Notes: generated from the letters alone by a model not told the origin. A stretch of 64,000 nucleotides of DNA from UBA7672 sp041398245 (GCA_041398245.1 JAWKVC010000014.1:1-64000), one strand, 5' to 3'; counted from the stretch's first letter, positions 17,888-26,844 are shown. Translations and numbers: made by a program.

Positions 17888-19069
17888 ATGGCGCTCTCCC
17901 GCAAACGCCCTCTCAGCGACCGCGAAATCCGGTCCCTCACCGAAACCGCCAGCGTCGGCGGCGCGCCCGGCCTTGAATGTGTCGTCTCGCCCAAAGGCAC
18001 GCGCTCCTGGCGCCTGCTCTATCGGGTGAAAGGCGATCCCGCCGCCCGCCGTCGCTCGATGGGGCTTGGCCGTTATCCAGGCGTGTCGCTCGCCGAGGCG
18101 CGGCTGCGCGCGGAAGATGCGCTGCGACTGGCGTCCAACGGAGAAGATCCGCAGCGCGTCCGGACGAAGAAAGTGCGTGAACACGATGTCCTCTTCGCTG
18201 ATTGCATGAAGGACTATCTTGCCTGGTGCGCCGGCGTGAACGCGCGCGGCACGGTCGCGGACAAGCACTCGCTCGCGAACAATCACCTTCTGCCCGCATT
18301 TGGCGATCGGCCTGTCCGCGCGATTGACCGGGCCGAGATCGTGGCGCTGCTCGATCGATTGGGGGCGCAGCCCGCCCGGCGGCGGGCCGCCTACAGCTAT
18401 CTCCGGCATTTCTTCCAGTGGGCGGTCGAGCGCGATCTTGTCGCCCACAATCCCTGCCTCGCCATCCGCTCGCCACGCGTCGTCGCCTCGCGCGACCGCG
18501 TCCTGACCGAAGATGAAATCCGCGCCCTGTGGAAGGCCGAGGGCATGTTTGCGCATATCAGCCGGCTGTCGCTCCTCACCGCACAACGCCGCGGCTCGAT
18601 CGAACAGATGCGCCGCGACCAGATCGATTTTGCTGCGCGGATCTGGAGCATCCCCGCCACCGGCATGAAATCCGGTCGGGCCCACGACGTGCCGCTGTCG
18701 GATCTTGCCATCGTCGAGATCAACGCCATTCCACCGCTGGCCGGGCCATACGTGTTCGGGATCGGCAGTGATGGCTGGAAGCCCTATGCCGGCGCCTCGA
18801 ACGGCATGGATGGCCTGCGCATCCAGCTCTATGGCAAGGACTGGCGCGGGACGGGGCAGGGCGATTGGCGCACACACGATCTTCGCCGCACCGCGGTGAC
18901 GCTGGCACAGCGCGAAGGTTGCTCCATCGAGGAGATCCGTGCGTTGACCCAGCACCGGATCCCCGGCGTGATCGGCGTTTATGCCCGCCATGCTTACACG
19001 CACGAAAAAAGGAAGGTGGTCGAGTCGCTGGCGCGACGTCTCACGGCGATCGTGCATCCGGAAAGCTAG
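17888..19069 (+). CDS. P4-type tyrosine integrase
   Basis: This site-specific recombinase should catalyse integration and excision of the island at tRNA-Arg. The 393-residue protein has a P4-family N-terminus (LSDREIRSL, GLGRYPGVSLAEAR), a central SAM-like DNA-binding domain and a C-terminal catalytic domain. The catalytic residues are visible as TAQRRGSIEQMR (first Arg), HDLRRTA (His-x-x-Arg), TQHRIP and the nucleophile Y365 in GVYARH. I chose the ATG at 17888; the open frame extends upstream through the TGGCACAAAT repeats. It reads inward from the left end, away from the intact tRNA. Confidence 0.93.
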   Translation: MALSRKRPLSDREIRSLTETASVGGAPGLECVVSPKGTRSWRLLYRVKGDPAARRRSMGLGRYPGVSLAEARLRAEDALRLASNGEDPQRVRTKKVREHDVLFADCMKDYLAWCAGVNARGTVADKHSLANNHLLPAFGDRPVRAIDRAEIVALLDRLGAQPARRRAAYSYLRHFFQWAVERDLVAHNPCLAIRSPRVVASRDRVLTEDEIRALWKAEGMFAHISRLSLLTAQRRGSIEQMRRDQIDFAARIWSIPATGMKSGRAHDVPLSDLAIVEINAIPPLAGPYVFGIGSDGWKPYAGASNGMDGLRIQLYGKDWRGTGQGDWRTHDLRRTAVTLAQREGCSIEEIRALTQHRIPGVIGVYARHAYTHEKRKVVESLARRLTAIVHPES

Positions 19070-19221
19070 ACAGACAGGCTCCACCTCTCGCGGGCGATGT
19101 CATTGGGGGAGAGTCCGGCGGAGCGTGGGCCTGGCTGCAACCGGTCAACACGTCGCGCCGTAGCTTTCAGGGGCATTTGGGCCTAGCCTAGTCGCTTCGA
19201 ACCGAGCGAGGCGCGCGCTGC

Positions 19222-19521
19222 ATGACCAGAAACACCCTGTTTGCGGTCCTGATCCTGGTTGGGATAGCCCTTGCCCCTGTCGCACGCGCTCAAGACGCAT
19301 GGGAGCAAGAGGACAAGACAATCTATGCCGTCGTGGTCAACCACGAGGAGCAGTATTCGATCTGGCCGGCTGATCGCGAACTTCCACTTGGCTGGAAGAA
19401 AGAAGGCAAGATCGGCACCAAGCAGGAATGCCTCGACCACATCGAAGAGGTCTGGACAGATATGCGGCCCCTCTCGCTCCGCAAGAAGATGGAAGAGGCC
19501 GCAGCTACCGCCAGAGAATGA
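19222..19521 (+). CDS. MbtH-like protein with N-terminal signal peptide
   Basis: MbtH proteins are small cytoplasmic partners that activate adenylation domains of nonribosomal peptide synthetases. Residues 36-87 of this 99-residue protein match the family signature: VVVNHEEQYSIWPADR, LPLGWK, CLDHIEEVWTDMRPLSLR. The two signature Trp residues, the NxExQ and the WTDMRP box are all intact. Unusually, residues 1-23 form a Sec signal peptide (MTRNTLFAVLILVGIALAP, then ARA before Gln24). The ATG at 19222 is the only sensible start that includes the hydrophobic stretch. No synthetase or siderophore gene is in the window. An exported role is inferred; no function is known to me for such a form. Confidence 0.85.
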   Translation: MTRNTLFAVLILVGIALAPVARAQDAWEQEDKTIYAVVVNHEEQYSIWPADRELPLGWKKEGKIGTKQECLDHIEEVWTDMRPLSLRKKMEEAAATARE

Positions 19522-19548
19522 CAGGGCTGTCTCTACGGAGCCGCCAGG

Positions 19549-19833
19549 CTAACGCCAATACCGTCCCAGACATGCTGATCGGTAGTTGGGGTCCTCCGTT
19601 GGATCAGCAATGAAGCGCGGATAGTCCGGGGCCAACCTGACAGTTCCGCGAGGCCTTGTCCGCATCACAACCGCGTCGGGCGGCCACAGTCCGTGGTTGA
19701 TGAGTTCGGCTACGCGCTCAAGCTCCCATCTTGGGTAGGCTCGACCTGCGTAGTGGCCATCCAGCGCCAGGCTGGCGTACATGAATGCATCCCAGCGCAA
19801 GGCAATCGTCGGACGCGGAGGATTCATTCCCAT
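19549..19833 (-). CDS. small hypothetical protein
   Basis: I do not recognise this roughly 94-residue reading frame. It has natural-looking composition (RWDAFMYASLALDGHYAG, YPRWELERVAELI) with no signal peptide or membrane helix. The start could be the ATG at 19833, the ATG at 19827 or further upstream at 19869. It is convergent with the MbtH-like gene, ending 27 bp beyond it. Confidence 0.4.
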   Translation of the reverse strand: MGMNPPRPTIALRWDAFMYASLALDGHYAGRAYPRWELERVAELINHGLWPPDAVVMRTRPRGTVRLAPDYPRFIADPTEDPNYRSACLGRYWR

Positions 19834-20192
19834 GTGGCCAGTACCGCGGCAGGCCTCGGGAGTCGTCAACGCTCTCGCCGCGAAACATCCACTGCTTTGC
19901 TACAGGGCGGTCGCTGATCCGTTGATCGCAGATCGGAATGCGCGCAACAGACCGCGATGCGGCGGATAGCGGACGTTCCCCTGGACTGGGGGGGCAGGCC
20001 TGAACTGGCCCCTAGGCGGAGATTCCATTACGCGTTCGGCATCGCTTCAAAAGAGGGACCACCCGGGGCTCAAAACTCTTGGAACAGCAGGCGCGTCTGC
20101 AGTTTGAGCGGCTGACGATTGTGCAGACAAGCGGCCGCAGGGTCGTCCGCCTCGTACCGCTAAGCGCCGTGAAATCCAGGAGACCGAGCCCC
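19834..20192. other. intergenic stretch without recognised gene
   Basis: About 360 bp between a doubtful small gene and the end of the WD40 gene. Short open frames exist on both strands but none has a ribosome binding site or natural composition. I see no tRNA, strong hairpin or repeat. Confidence 0.5.
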
Positions 20193-23087
20193 CTAGTCAG
20201 CGCACATGTCACTCACCGCGTCGTGGTCCCGAAGCCAGACTTCACGGATCAACGGATCCGCGGAAATCTCAAGTTGGGAAAAACGACGACTCTTCGGGGG
20301 CGCCAGAATGTCGGCGCACGCTAGCTCAACAAGCAGTTCGCCATCCGCGAGAAGCGCCGTCGCATCGAGAATATCGACCTCGTCGTCATCGACGAGCGCA
20401 ATTCGGTCTAGACTCGGGCTAACCGCGGCAGAACTGTAGTCTCTGAAGGATGCGAGTTCCCTGCCTAGCTCGACGTCCCAAATTCGAATTGCGCCTTTCG
20501 GATCTGAACTAATGATCCGCGCGCCCTCCGCCGAAAACGAGAGCGCCGTGACCGCGCCCGCGTGTTCTCGAAACGCGGCGATCTCGCGCCCGGTTGACGT
20601 GTCGAATACCTTCACAACACCGTCTGCAGTTGCGATTGCGGCCCTGGTCCCGTTGCTGCTCAATCCGGCAGCCGCAATAAAAGCCGGCTCCGTAGCCGAG
20701 CGTACGCTTTGCTCGAACGCCGAAGGTGGTGCGCCCCCCAGATTTGATTGCACGATGGAGCTTCTTATGCGCCGACTTGGAAGATCGATGACTTGGATCG
20801 GCAGACTAGGGAACGCCATATGATAGAGCAAGGCTGTTTGCCTGTCGTCGCTTACGACTGCGTCGAGTGAGCCGCCCCCCTCCGCGGGCCAATTCGCGAT
20901 CTCTGCCCCGGAAGTTGCATTCCAAAGCGCCGCACGGCCACTGCTCCACACGAAAAGCTCGCGACCTGAAGCAAGAAAAGAAACGCCTGTGGCTGGGAAC
21001 GAGCCAGGCCAACGAAAGGCCCGGGCTTGTGTTCCAGTGTTGACATCATGGATCCTGACGTAGCGATCATCGGTGGAGACGAGAAAGCGACCGTCGGCGC
21101 TGAAGGAGGCGAGGGTGTTCAAAGGTTGAGAGGAGGCTTCGCCGACTCTGGCTCCGGAAGGTTCCCACCATTCCGTTAGTGTTGAACGGGTAAGAAGATG
21201 GCGATCGTCGGGACTAAACCTGACTTCAAACACCTGCTGCCGTGTACCCCAGAAATCGCGGAGCTCACCCAGCTGTTTGCCAGATGATGCGTCCCAGAGC
21301 CTGGCCGTTTGGTCGATCGAGCCCGTCAGGACTTGTGTTCCACGCGAATTGAAGCTGAGAGCGTTGATACCTCCCGCGTGTCCGACCAGGGTGGTTTCCT
21401 TCCATCCATGGGTGCGCCGGACCCGTACAACTCCGCCTTGTCCCCCAGTAGCAAAGGTATCGCCGGAGGGCGAAAATTGCCCCGTCGTCTGAGGCCCCTC
21501 GCTGCTCCAGAACTGATTTTCGAGACGACCGCTTGCTGCTTCCCAAATCTGTGCGTTCCCATCGCTCGATGTCGTCAGGACGCGGTCACCATGTGGTCCG
21601 AATGCCGCACTGAGTATCTTGCCGTCAGCCTTGAGCTGCAATCGATGCTGCAGCGTCTTGCTATCGAATACCGTCGCTGTCCCGTCGTTAGCCCAGGCCA
21701 CAATCTTGTCCCCGGCCTGCGACGGCGAAAGGCCGTAAAAGTAACCGCTCGCTTCCTGTACTGTAGCCAGCTCGCGGCAGGCGCCGGCTTCCCAGAGTCT
21801 AGCGCTTCCATCGCGAGAGGCGGTTGCGACTCTCTGCCCCTCGTCCAAGTAGTGTGCTGCGGTAAGCTGGTCTCTATGACCAGTGATGGTGCACAGTTCA
21901 TCTCCGCGTTCCACAGACCAAATCTTAGCAGTGTTGTCGTGAGAGGCAGTAAGCAACTGCAAACCATCCGGGCTGAACTCCAGACTGATCACCCAGTTTC
22001 GATGCCCCCGCAAAGTCGAGTTCAACCTTCCAGTCGCCGTCTCCCACAGGCGAACCGTCCGATCTCGGGATGCTGTTGCGAGGGTTTTGCCGTCGGGGCT
22101 GAAGGCTGCCGAAGTGAGGTAACTTGAGTGTCCGCTCAGGATGGCTATCGGTCGTCCGGAGATCGCGTCCCAGATTCGTGCGGTCGCGTCATCTGAGAAC
22201 GTCGCGATCCTGGTGGAATCAGCCGCGAAAAGTGCTCCATTGACGCGGCCGCGATGCCCTTCGAGGACTTTGATGCGTTGGCCAGTCTCGGTGTCCCAAA
22301 TGCTCGCCGTCATGTCGGCGGACGATGTGACGATGCGCTTACCGTCAGGGCTGTAAGCGACACTTGTGACAGCGCGTATGCCGGGTAGAACAGCGACACT
22401 CTCCTGCGCTCTGAAAATGATCGCGGCAAGTGCGGCTGAAAACTCGCGGGCGTTCTGGGAGGAGGTGCGATAGCCGCTGACTGCATAACGGGCCGCAAGG
22501 CCAACGTCTCCACGTTCAAGTGCTGACCACGATCGTTCAGCGAAAACGCGTGCCAGTGCCGTTCGTGCAGCCAGCTCGCCTCTCTGTGCCGCCGAAGCCT
22601 GCTTCTCAGCTTCTGCTGCGTTGAGAAGCGCCAGCTGTCTTTGTTCCTCACGTTCAGCAGCAGTTCGCTCTGCGAGACCCTGAGCGATCGTCGCTCGCTG
22701 TTCGCCCTGCTCAGCACGTCCGCGCTCAGTCTCAGCTCGCGCGGCGTTTTCTTCAGCGATTTGAGATTGCCACCATGCAAAGGCGCCTGCCGCAGACGCG
22801 CCAATGGCGAGCAGGCTCATCGCGCTGGCGATCAGGTTTGCTCTCCTACGACGGTTTCGTTCAGCCTCCTTTTCGCGTTGAACGAGTTCATCGAGTCCGA
22901 CGGACAAGAGTCCGGCAATTAACTTCAGCGTCCCTGTCTCGGGTCCGTCGCGTCCTGGGCGGAAATCTGCCGCCAGAATTTCAGGTTGGGTCGCCACGCG
23001 GTCCGGCTTTCGCGACGCAGCAGGGGGCTGGGAGACACTCGGCATCGGGATTGCCGGTGTCTCTAATCGACGCATACGGCTCGCCAT
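20193..23087 (-). CDS. WD40-repeat part of a TIR-TM-WD40 protein (frame-shifted from its TIR domain)
   Basis: This frame encodes the C-terminal part of a large receptor-like protein. After a junk-like start the real sequence resumes near ILAADFRPGRDG, then LDELVQREKEAERNRRRR, a membrane helix (LIASAMSLLAIGASAAGA), an Ala/Glu/Arg-rich coiled coil and about 13-14 WD40 blades (for example FSPDGKTLATASRD, VRLWE), enough for two propellers. RRRR before the helix predicts the WD40 part outside the cytoplasm. It overlaps the TIR frame by 107 bp in a +1 relation; the family normally has both parts in one protein, joined near a run of five C at 23023-23027 (minus strand). It is either a frameshifted gene or a sequence error. 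Confidence 0.85.
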   Translation of the reverse strand: MASRMRRLETPAIPMPSVSQPPAASRKPDRVATQPEILAADFRPGRDGPETGTLKLIAGLLSVGLDELVQREKEAERNRRRRANLIASAMSLLAIGASAAGAFAWWQSQIAEENAARAETERGRAEQGEQRATIAQGLAERTAAEREEQRQLALLNAAEAEKQASAAQRGELAARTALARVFAERSWSALERGDVGLAARYAVSGYRTSSQNAREFSAALAAIIFRAQESVAVLPGIRAVTSVAYSPDGKRIVTSSADMTASIWDTETGQRIKVLEGHRGRVNGALFAADSTRIATFSDDATARIWDAISGRPIAILSGHSSYLTSAAFSPDGKTLATASRDRTVRLWETATGRLNSTLRGHRNWVISLEFSPDGLQLLTASHDNTAKIWSVERGDELCTITGHRDQLTAAHYLDEGQRVATASRDGSARLWEAGACRELATVQEASGYFYGLSPSQAGDKIVAWANDGTATVFDSKTLQHRLQLKADGKILSAAFGPHGDRVLTTSSDGNAQIWEAASGRLENQFWSSEGPQTTGQFSPSGDTFATGGQGGVVRVRRTHGWKETTLVGHAGGINALSFNSRGTQVLTGSIDQTARLWDASSGKQLGELRDFWGTRQQVFEVRFSPDDRHLLTRSTLTEWWEPSGARVGEASSQPLNTLASFSADGRFLVSTDDRYVRIHDVNTGTQARAFRWPGSFPATGVSFLASGRELFVWSSGRAALWNATSGAEIANWPAEGGGSLDAVVSDDRQTALLYHMAFPSLPIQVIDLPSRRIRSSIVQSNLGGAPPSAFEQSVRSATEPAFIAAAGLSSNGTRAAIATADGVVKVFDTSTGREIAAFREHAGAVTALSFSAEGARIISSDPKGAIRIWDVELGRELASFRDYSSAAVSPSLDRIALVDDDEVDILDATALLADGELLVELACADILAPPKSRRFSQLEISADPLIREVWLRDHDAVSDMCAD

Positions 23088-23466
23088 CCAAGATCACGGC
23101 AAATACGCGGTCGCTCCGTCCAAGCTCTCGAAAGTATCGAATTTCATCAGCGACATAGCGGCTCACAGCAGAGCTGCGAGAGCACAGCACAACCAAGGCA
23201 TCGGATTGCTCAAGCGCGAGTTGAATCTGGCGCGACAGGTTTGAAGCGGCTGAAAGCTCGGCTCGGTCGAGAAAAACCCGTCCTAGAGGCCTCGATTCGG
23301 TGGCGACAGATCGACGGGGCGCCAGGTCTTTTGGCATTCGAAAGCCTTCGAGCCGCCTGTGCAGGCGCCGAGCCGCCTCTGCGTCCTTGTGCGAATAGGA
23401 AATGAAGGCGGAATACTTTATCCCACCAGACTTGGCGTCTGCTTCGACGGTAATGCCGTCAGCCAT
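22981..23466 (-). CDS. TIR domain, N-terminal part of the TIR-TM-WD40 protein
   Basis: Residues 17-130 form a TIR domain: KYSAFISYSHKDAEAA for strand A, RVFLDRAEL for the BB-loop region, LVVLCSRSSAVSRYVADEI with the putative catalytic E108. Bacterial TIR domains typically hydrolyse NAD+ or make signalling nucleotides from it when activated. The start is the ATG at 23466, behind GGAGGGGGGT. The frame ends in 15 unnatural residues after DAECLP, where the WD40 frame should be joined. It is divergent from an exported EIIA-like gene with 101 bp between start codons. Confidence 0.87.
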   Translation of the reverse strand: MADGITVEADAKSGGIKYSAFISYSHKDAEAARRLHRRLEGFRMPKDLAPRRSVATESRPLGRVFLDRAELSAASNLSRQIQLALEQSDALVVLCSRSSAVSRYVADEIRYFRELGRSDRVFAVILDGEPYASIRDTGNPDAECLPAPCCVAKAGPRGDPT

Positions 23467-23567
23467 ACCCCCCTCCGGACCGGAGCAGGACAGCACGGTA
23501 GTGCTTGTCACGCTTGAACCGCAGTACCAACAATGATCTTGTACCAGTCAACTGCGGGGGAGGCCAC

Positions 23568-24104
23568 GTGAACTTCGCCAGGATTAGGGGCTGCGCGTTT
23601 GGGGTTGCGGTCGCGCTTCTGGGCGTCCCGTCAGCAGCGTTTAGCCAGGACGATTCAAAGCCCAGATTTATCGGGTTGATCCTGGTAAGTCATGGCCAGC
23701 TTGCATCCGAGATGCGACGCACGGCGGAGCACATCGTCGGTGAACAGGTCCTCATGCGCACAATTGATGTTGAAGAGAACGACGACATGGAGGCTCGTCG
23801 TCAAGATATCCTTCAAGCTATCGAAGAGGTCGACGCGGGCTGTGGCGTTCTGATCCTGACCGACATGTTTGGCGGCACGCCTTCCAATCTCGCTATTTCC
23901 ACAATGATTCAGGGCAAGGTTGAAGTTGTCGCCGGCATGAATCTTCCAATGGTCGTCAAAAGTATCGCGATGCGGGCGACGTGTGATCTTGAGCTCACGA
24001 TGCTGTCTGCCAGTGCTGCCGGGCGTCGTTACATCAACGCGGCCAGTTCATTGCTGCGCAAACAGCAGCCGGAAGAGCCGGATTCTCCACCTGTCGGCGA
24101 GTGA
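23568..24104 (+). CDS. EIIA-Man (PTS IIA) family protein with signal peptide
   Basis: EIIA-Man domains are cytoplasmic phosphocarriers of the phosphotransferase system. Residues 34-162 match the family: IGLILVSHGQLA with the phospho-accepting H42, a DDMEARRQDI segment, VLILTDMFGGTPSNLA and a VVAGMNLPMV strand. The first 26 residues form a Sec signal peptide (GVAVALLGVPSAAFS before Gln27). The GTG start at 23568 follows GGGGGAGG, a strong ribosome binding site. No PTS EI, HPr or IIB/IIC gene is nearby. If exported, it cannot be phosphorylated by EI/HPr, so a different role is implied. Confidence 0.85.
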   Translation: MNFARIRGCAFGVAVALLGVPSAAFSQDDSKPRFIGLILVSHGQLASEMRRTAEHIVGEQVLMRTIDVEENDDMEARRQDILQAIEEVDAGCGVLILTDMFGGTPSNLAISTMIQGKVEVVAGMNLPMVVKSIAMRATCDLELTMLSASAAGRRYINAASSLLRKQQPEEPDSPPVGE

Positions 24105-24114
24105 AGGGATCGAC

Positions 24115-24777
24115 TTACCTCCCAAAACGATCAAGCTGATCCGATTCCGAGACCAACAGGTACATGTCGGTTCCTTGGTATGATGGAAGCAACCGACCAT
24201 CGGTCACATGGCCAGCGCTCCATTCCCTCAGAACCGGGTCTAGCGTTCGTGTTACCGCGAAGAGTTGGCCAGAATTGGACAGCTCGCCGAGAAGCACGGT
24301 TTCGCTTTGGTCATCCTTGCCGACTTCAAAATCTATTCGGGCGCGTTCGCCGGTCTGAAGGATCGTGATCACGTCAGATACAGATTTCAGGGAGCGATCA
24401 TAATCGAATGGTCGATTGCCGCTACCCAAGAGCCAGGACCCATCTGTGCAGACATAGATCACTGTAGACCTTAGAAAAATGCTCGCGAAGATCTTCTCAT
24501 CGCGTGCTGGATCATCTCTTGAGATGACTGACTGGAGCAAAGCCTCCTTTTCGCCAAGGAACGTTTCGAGACTCTCAATCGCTGCGAGGCGATTGGCCAC
24601 TACCAACTGTCCGCACTGAGCCGTGTCTCGTGCCCAGTCTTGAAGCTTCTGCAATGAGGTCTGATCGCCAGGCTTTAGCTCCCTGCCAACGATTGTCGAC
24701 GGCTGTCCCTCGCAGGGTGCAGCCAGCAATCCAATCACAGTAAGCGCAACGGAGATGGATGACAGCAATCGCTCCAC
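24115..24777 (-). CDS. exported hypothetical protein
   Basis: I do not recognise this 220-residue protein. The first 24 residues form a signal peptide (LLSSISVALTVIGLLAAP) with a Cys near the cut that does not form a good lipobox. Residues 40-115 look helical; the rest looks beta-rich. It is convergent with the EIIA-like gene, ending 10 bp away, and adds to the run of exported proteins in this part of the island. Confidence 0.7.
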   Translation of the reverse strand: MERLLSSISVALTVIGLLAAPCEGQPSTIVGRELKPGDQTSLQKLQDWARDTAQCGQLVVANRLAAIESLETFLGEKEALLQSVISRDDPARDEKIFASIFLRSTVIYVCTDGSWLLGSGNRPFDYDRSLKSVSDVITILQTGERARIDFEVGKDDQSETVLLGELSNSGQLFAVTRTLDPVLREWSAGHVTDGRLLPSYQGTDMYLLVSESDQLDRFGR

Positions 24778-25076
24778 GGGCCAAACCCTTCTTCAGCAAC
24801 CACCAAGCCGAGTGTAGTTGTTTCCGCAGAGACTGTCATGCGTCAGATCAATCCTTGGCTGGGTAGCGCGTCTGAAGCGCGCCAAGTGCATGCCGCTGTG
24901 AGCGGGCGGCAAATTTTCGTGTGGCCGTCGAGCAAGTTTCTCCAGATCGCAGCCAGCTTTTCCGACGCCTCCGCAACTTCGCGAGCGAATGGTTGGCCGA
25001 CGACTTGGTAAAGGGACTCAATTGCACAGCGTGTCATGAATCACGGGCTTCACCGGGCGCCTCCCCCGAACCTAGA

Positions 25077-25430
25077 TCAGCCATCCGTGGCTTCAGCGTT
25101 CAGAGCCGCGTACGCGCACATCATCCGGCACTCCGCGTTCGCCAGAAGCTTGCGCAGACCTTCGAACCAGTCGGCCGATTGTCCGATCTGACCGACAAGC
25201 TCCATCAGTCCCTGATCTCCGAGTTCATGGGCGACTGCGATCAGTTCGTCCTTCGACTTGTGAAGCGTCAACCAGGCGAGACGCAAAGAAATCAGATGAG
25301 GGTTGGCGAGTTCGGTCCACTCCTCATTGGTCGGCGGCTCCCAGCCTTCTTGGCCGCGCCGTGGCGTGAACTTCAGCGCCGCCATGTCCGCAACGAAAGC
25401 CGGTTCGACTGGAGGCGGAGTCTCGCTCAA
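25077..25430 (-). CDS. hypothetical protein, third gene of a small island operon
   Basis: A 117-residue soluble protein I cannot assign. The core WEPPTNEEWTELANPHLISL followed by helices looks natural. The start is probably the TTG overlapping the upstream stop in a TTGA arrangement; the ATG at 25376 is an alternative. It is translationally coupled to the gene at 25427-26200. Confidence 0.6.
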   Translation of the reverse strand: MSETPPPVEPAFVADMAALKFTPRRGQEGWEPPTNEEWTELANPHLISLRLAWLTLHKSKDELIAVAHELGDQGLMELVGQIGQSADWFEGLRKLLANAECRMMCAYAALNAEATDG

Positions 25431-26200
25431 GCTGTAGCCACCGCCGCCGCCCGCATCTCCTGCAGCCTGATCAGCATCCCCAGCGCTTTCTCGAACTGCC
25501 GGTCTAGCCGCGCCTCCATGTCCCACAGCTGGCGCAGCCGCGCCGGATCGAAGCTTTCCGCGATGGCCTGCGCCCGGATGGCCGGCCGCGCCGCGTTGAC
25601 CGTCAGCCAGCCGTGCCGCCAGGGCAGGGCGTCGCCCGAGAGGAATTTCTTCAGCGAGGCGCAATCCGCCTGGTACTTGGGCTTGCCGTCCTCGGTCTCG
25701 CTGAGCTCGCCTTCCCACCAGTCCCGCATATCCTCATCGAGGCGCGCCAGAACGCTCTTGTAGGCCTTGCCCGCCCCAATCATTTCAAGCGCGGCTTCGA
25801 CATCGCCAACGCCCTCCCGGATCGCAGCGATGGTCTCCGCGTCATCCTCGTCCGTGCCACGGAGGATCTCGGATATCGAGATCTGGTCGCGGGTCTTGTA
25901 GTCCGTGACCCCCGCGCGGGTCAGCGTCCGGCGCTTGGCCTGGTCCTCAATCGCCCGGTCGAACGCATGCGCCACATGCACGGCTGCCTCCGCCGCACTA
26001 AGGCGCTTTCGCCGCCATTCGATCCAGACCAGCCGCTCGACCAGTGCTTCCTCCGCCGGCCCATGCGGCTGGTGCGCCTTCACGAATGCCTCCAGTAATC
26101 CTGTGAACGCATCAGCGTCTTCCCAGGGGCAAAGCCCTGCCGGACGAGGCCCCGACGGCCGCTCAAGCGCCACGACATCGGCGATGGCCAGCGCGCTCAT
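25427..26200 (-). CDS. hypothetical protein of mobile-element type
   Basis: This 257-residue, mostly helical protein resembles conserved proteins of unknown function often found near transposons and integrative elements. The recognisable part is PAEEALVERLVWIEWRRKRL, where such proteins carry a conserved ALVERLA-W-RLRR helix. The ATG at 26200 overlaps the upstream stop as ATGA, so the three genes from 26844 to 25077 are probably one operon. No catalytic motif is visible. Confidence 0.7.
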   Translation of the reverse strand: MSALAIADVVALERPSGPRPAGLCPWEDADAFTGLLEAFVKAHQPHGPAEEALVERLVWIEWRRKRLSAAEAAVHVAHAFDRAIEDQAKRRTLTRAGVTDYKTRDQISISEILRGTDEDDAETIAAIREGVGDVEAALEMIGAGKAYKSVLARLDEDMRDWWEGELSETEDGKPKYQADCASLKKFLSGDALPWRHGWLTVNAARPAIRAQAIAESFDPARLRQLWDMEARLDRQFEKALGMLIRLQEMRAAAVATA

Positions 26201-26844
26201 GACCAAAAACTCCCCTGCTTGAGCCTCTTCCCACTTCCGATGCGGGACTCGATCCGCCCCAGCCATGCCGCGCAACGATCCCAACTCGCGCGCTCCAGCG
26301 TCCAGATGCGTTCGCACAACCCCTCATAGGTCTTCCGGTGCATCCCCTTGGGCTTCGGGGCGATCACGCTGTCGAAGCCGGGATCTCCGCCCAGTTTCAT
26401 GCGCAACCGATGTACGGTTTCGGCGAGCCTGTCATAGCTCCGGCTGCGCCTGCTCTCATACGTCAGGCGTAGACAGTGTCGGCAGGCATTGGCGCCGCCG
26501 CTCATGTAGATGTGCCAGACGGATCGGGCGCAATGCGGACAGACGAAGTAGGGCGACGTGCCGCCAAGCCGGTTTGGCTGCCAGTCGATCCGGATATCCT
26601 GGGCCACCTGCCGCCATTCCGTCTCGCCGGGGCTCTGCTGGCGATAATGAAGGTGAATCCGGTCTCGCCCGCCATAGATGCCAACCGACGCCACGCGCTC
26701 GCCATTGCGCGACCAGCTCACCGTCACTGAACAAGGCCCATCAAGCACGCGGTCGCGATAGAGGGACTGCACGCTGATCCGGCGCAGATCATCCGTCGTT
26801 GATCGCGCCGTCCTGTTCCAGCCGCCTGATCCGCATCCGCCCAC
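26197..26844 (-). CDS. zinc-ribbon-like hypothetical protein
   Basis: The 215-residue protein starts MGGCGSGGWNR and contains a likely zinc ribbon: FVCPHCARSVWHIYM followed by ANACRHCLRLTYESR, two CxxC pairs. The rest is basic and helical. The family is common on alphaproteobacterial mobile elements but has no assigned function that I know. It is the first gene of a three-gene operon with ATGA and TTGA overlaps. Confidence 0.72.
   Translation of the reverse strand: MGGCGSGGWNRTARSTTDDLRRISVQSLYRDRVLDGPCSVTVSWSRNGERVASVGIYGGRDRIHLHYRQQSPGETEWRQVAQDIRIDWQPNRLGGTSPYFVCPHCARSVWHIYMSGGANACRHCLRLTYESRRSRSYDRLAETVHRLRMKLGGDPGFDSVIAPKPKGMHRKTYEGLCERIWTLERASWDRCAAWLGRIESRIGSGKRLKQGSFWS

Noticed and set aside
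19222..19521. Part of a siderophore or nonribosomal peptide cluster
   Set aside because: No adenylation, condensation, carrier or thioesterase domain is encoded anywhere in the window.
23568..24104. Part of a sugar PTS operon
   Set aside because: No EI, HPr, IIB, IIC or HPr kinase gene is nearby and a signal peptide precedes the domain.
24843..25037. A 64-codon minus-strand gene
   Set aside because: No ribosome binding site and no recognisable feature; the 299-bp gap around it looks non-coding.
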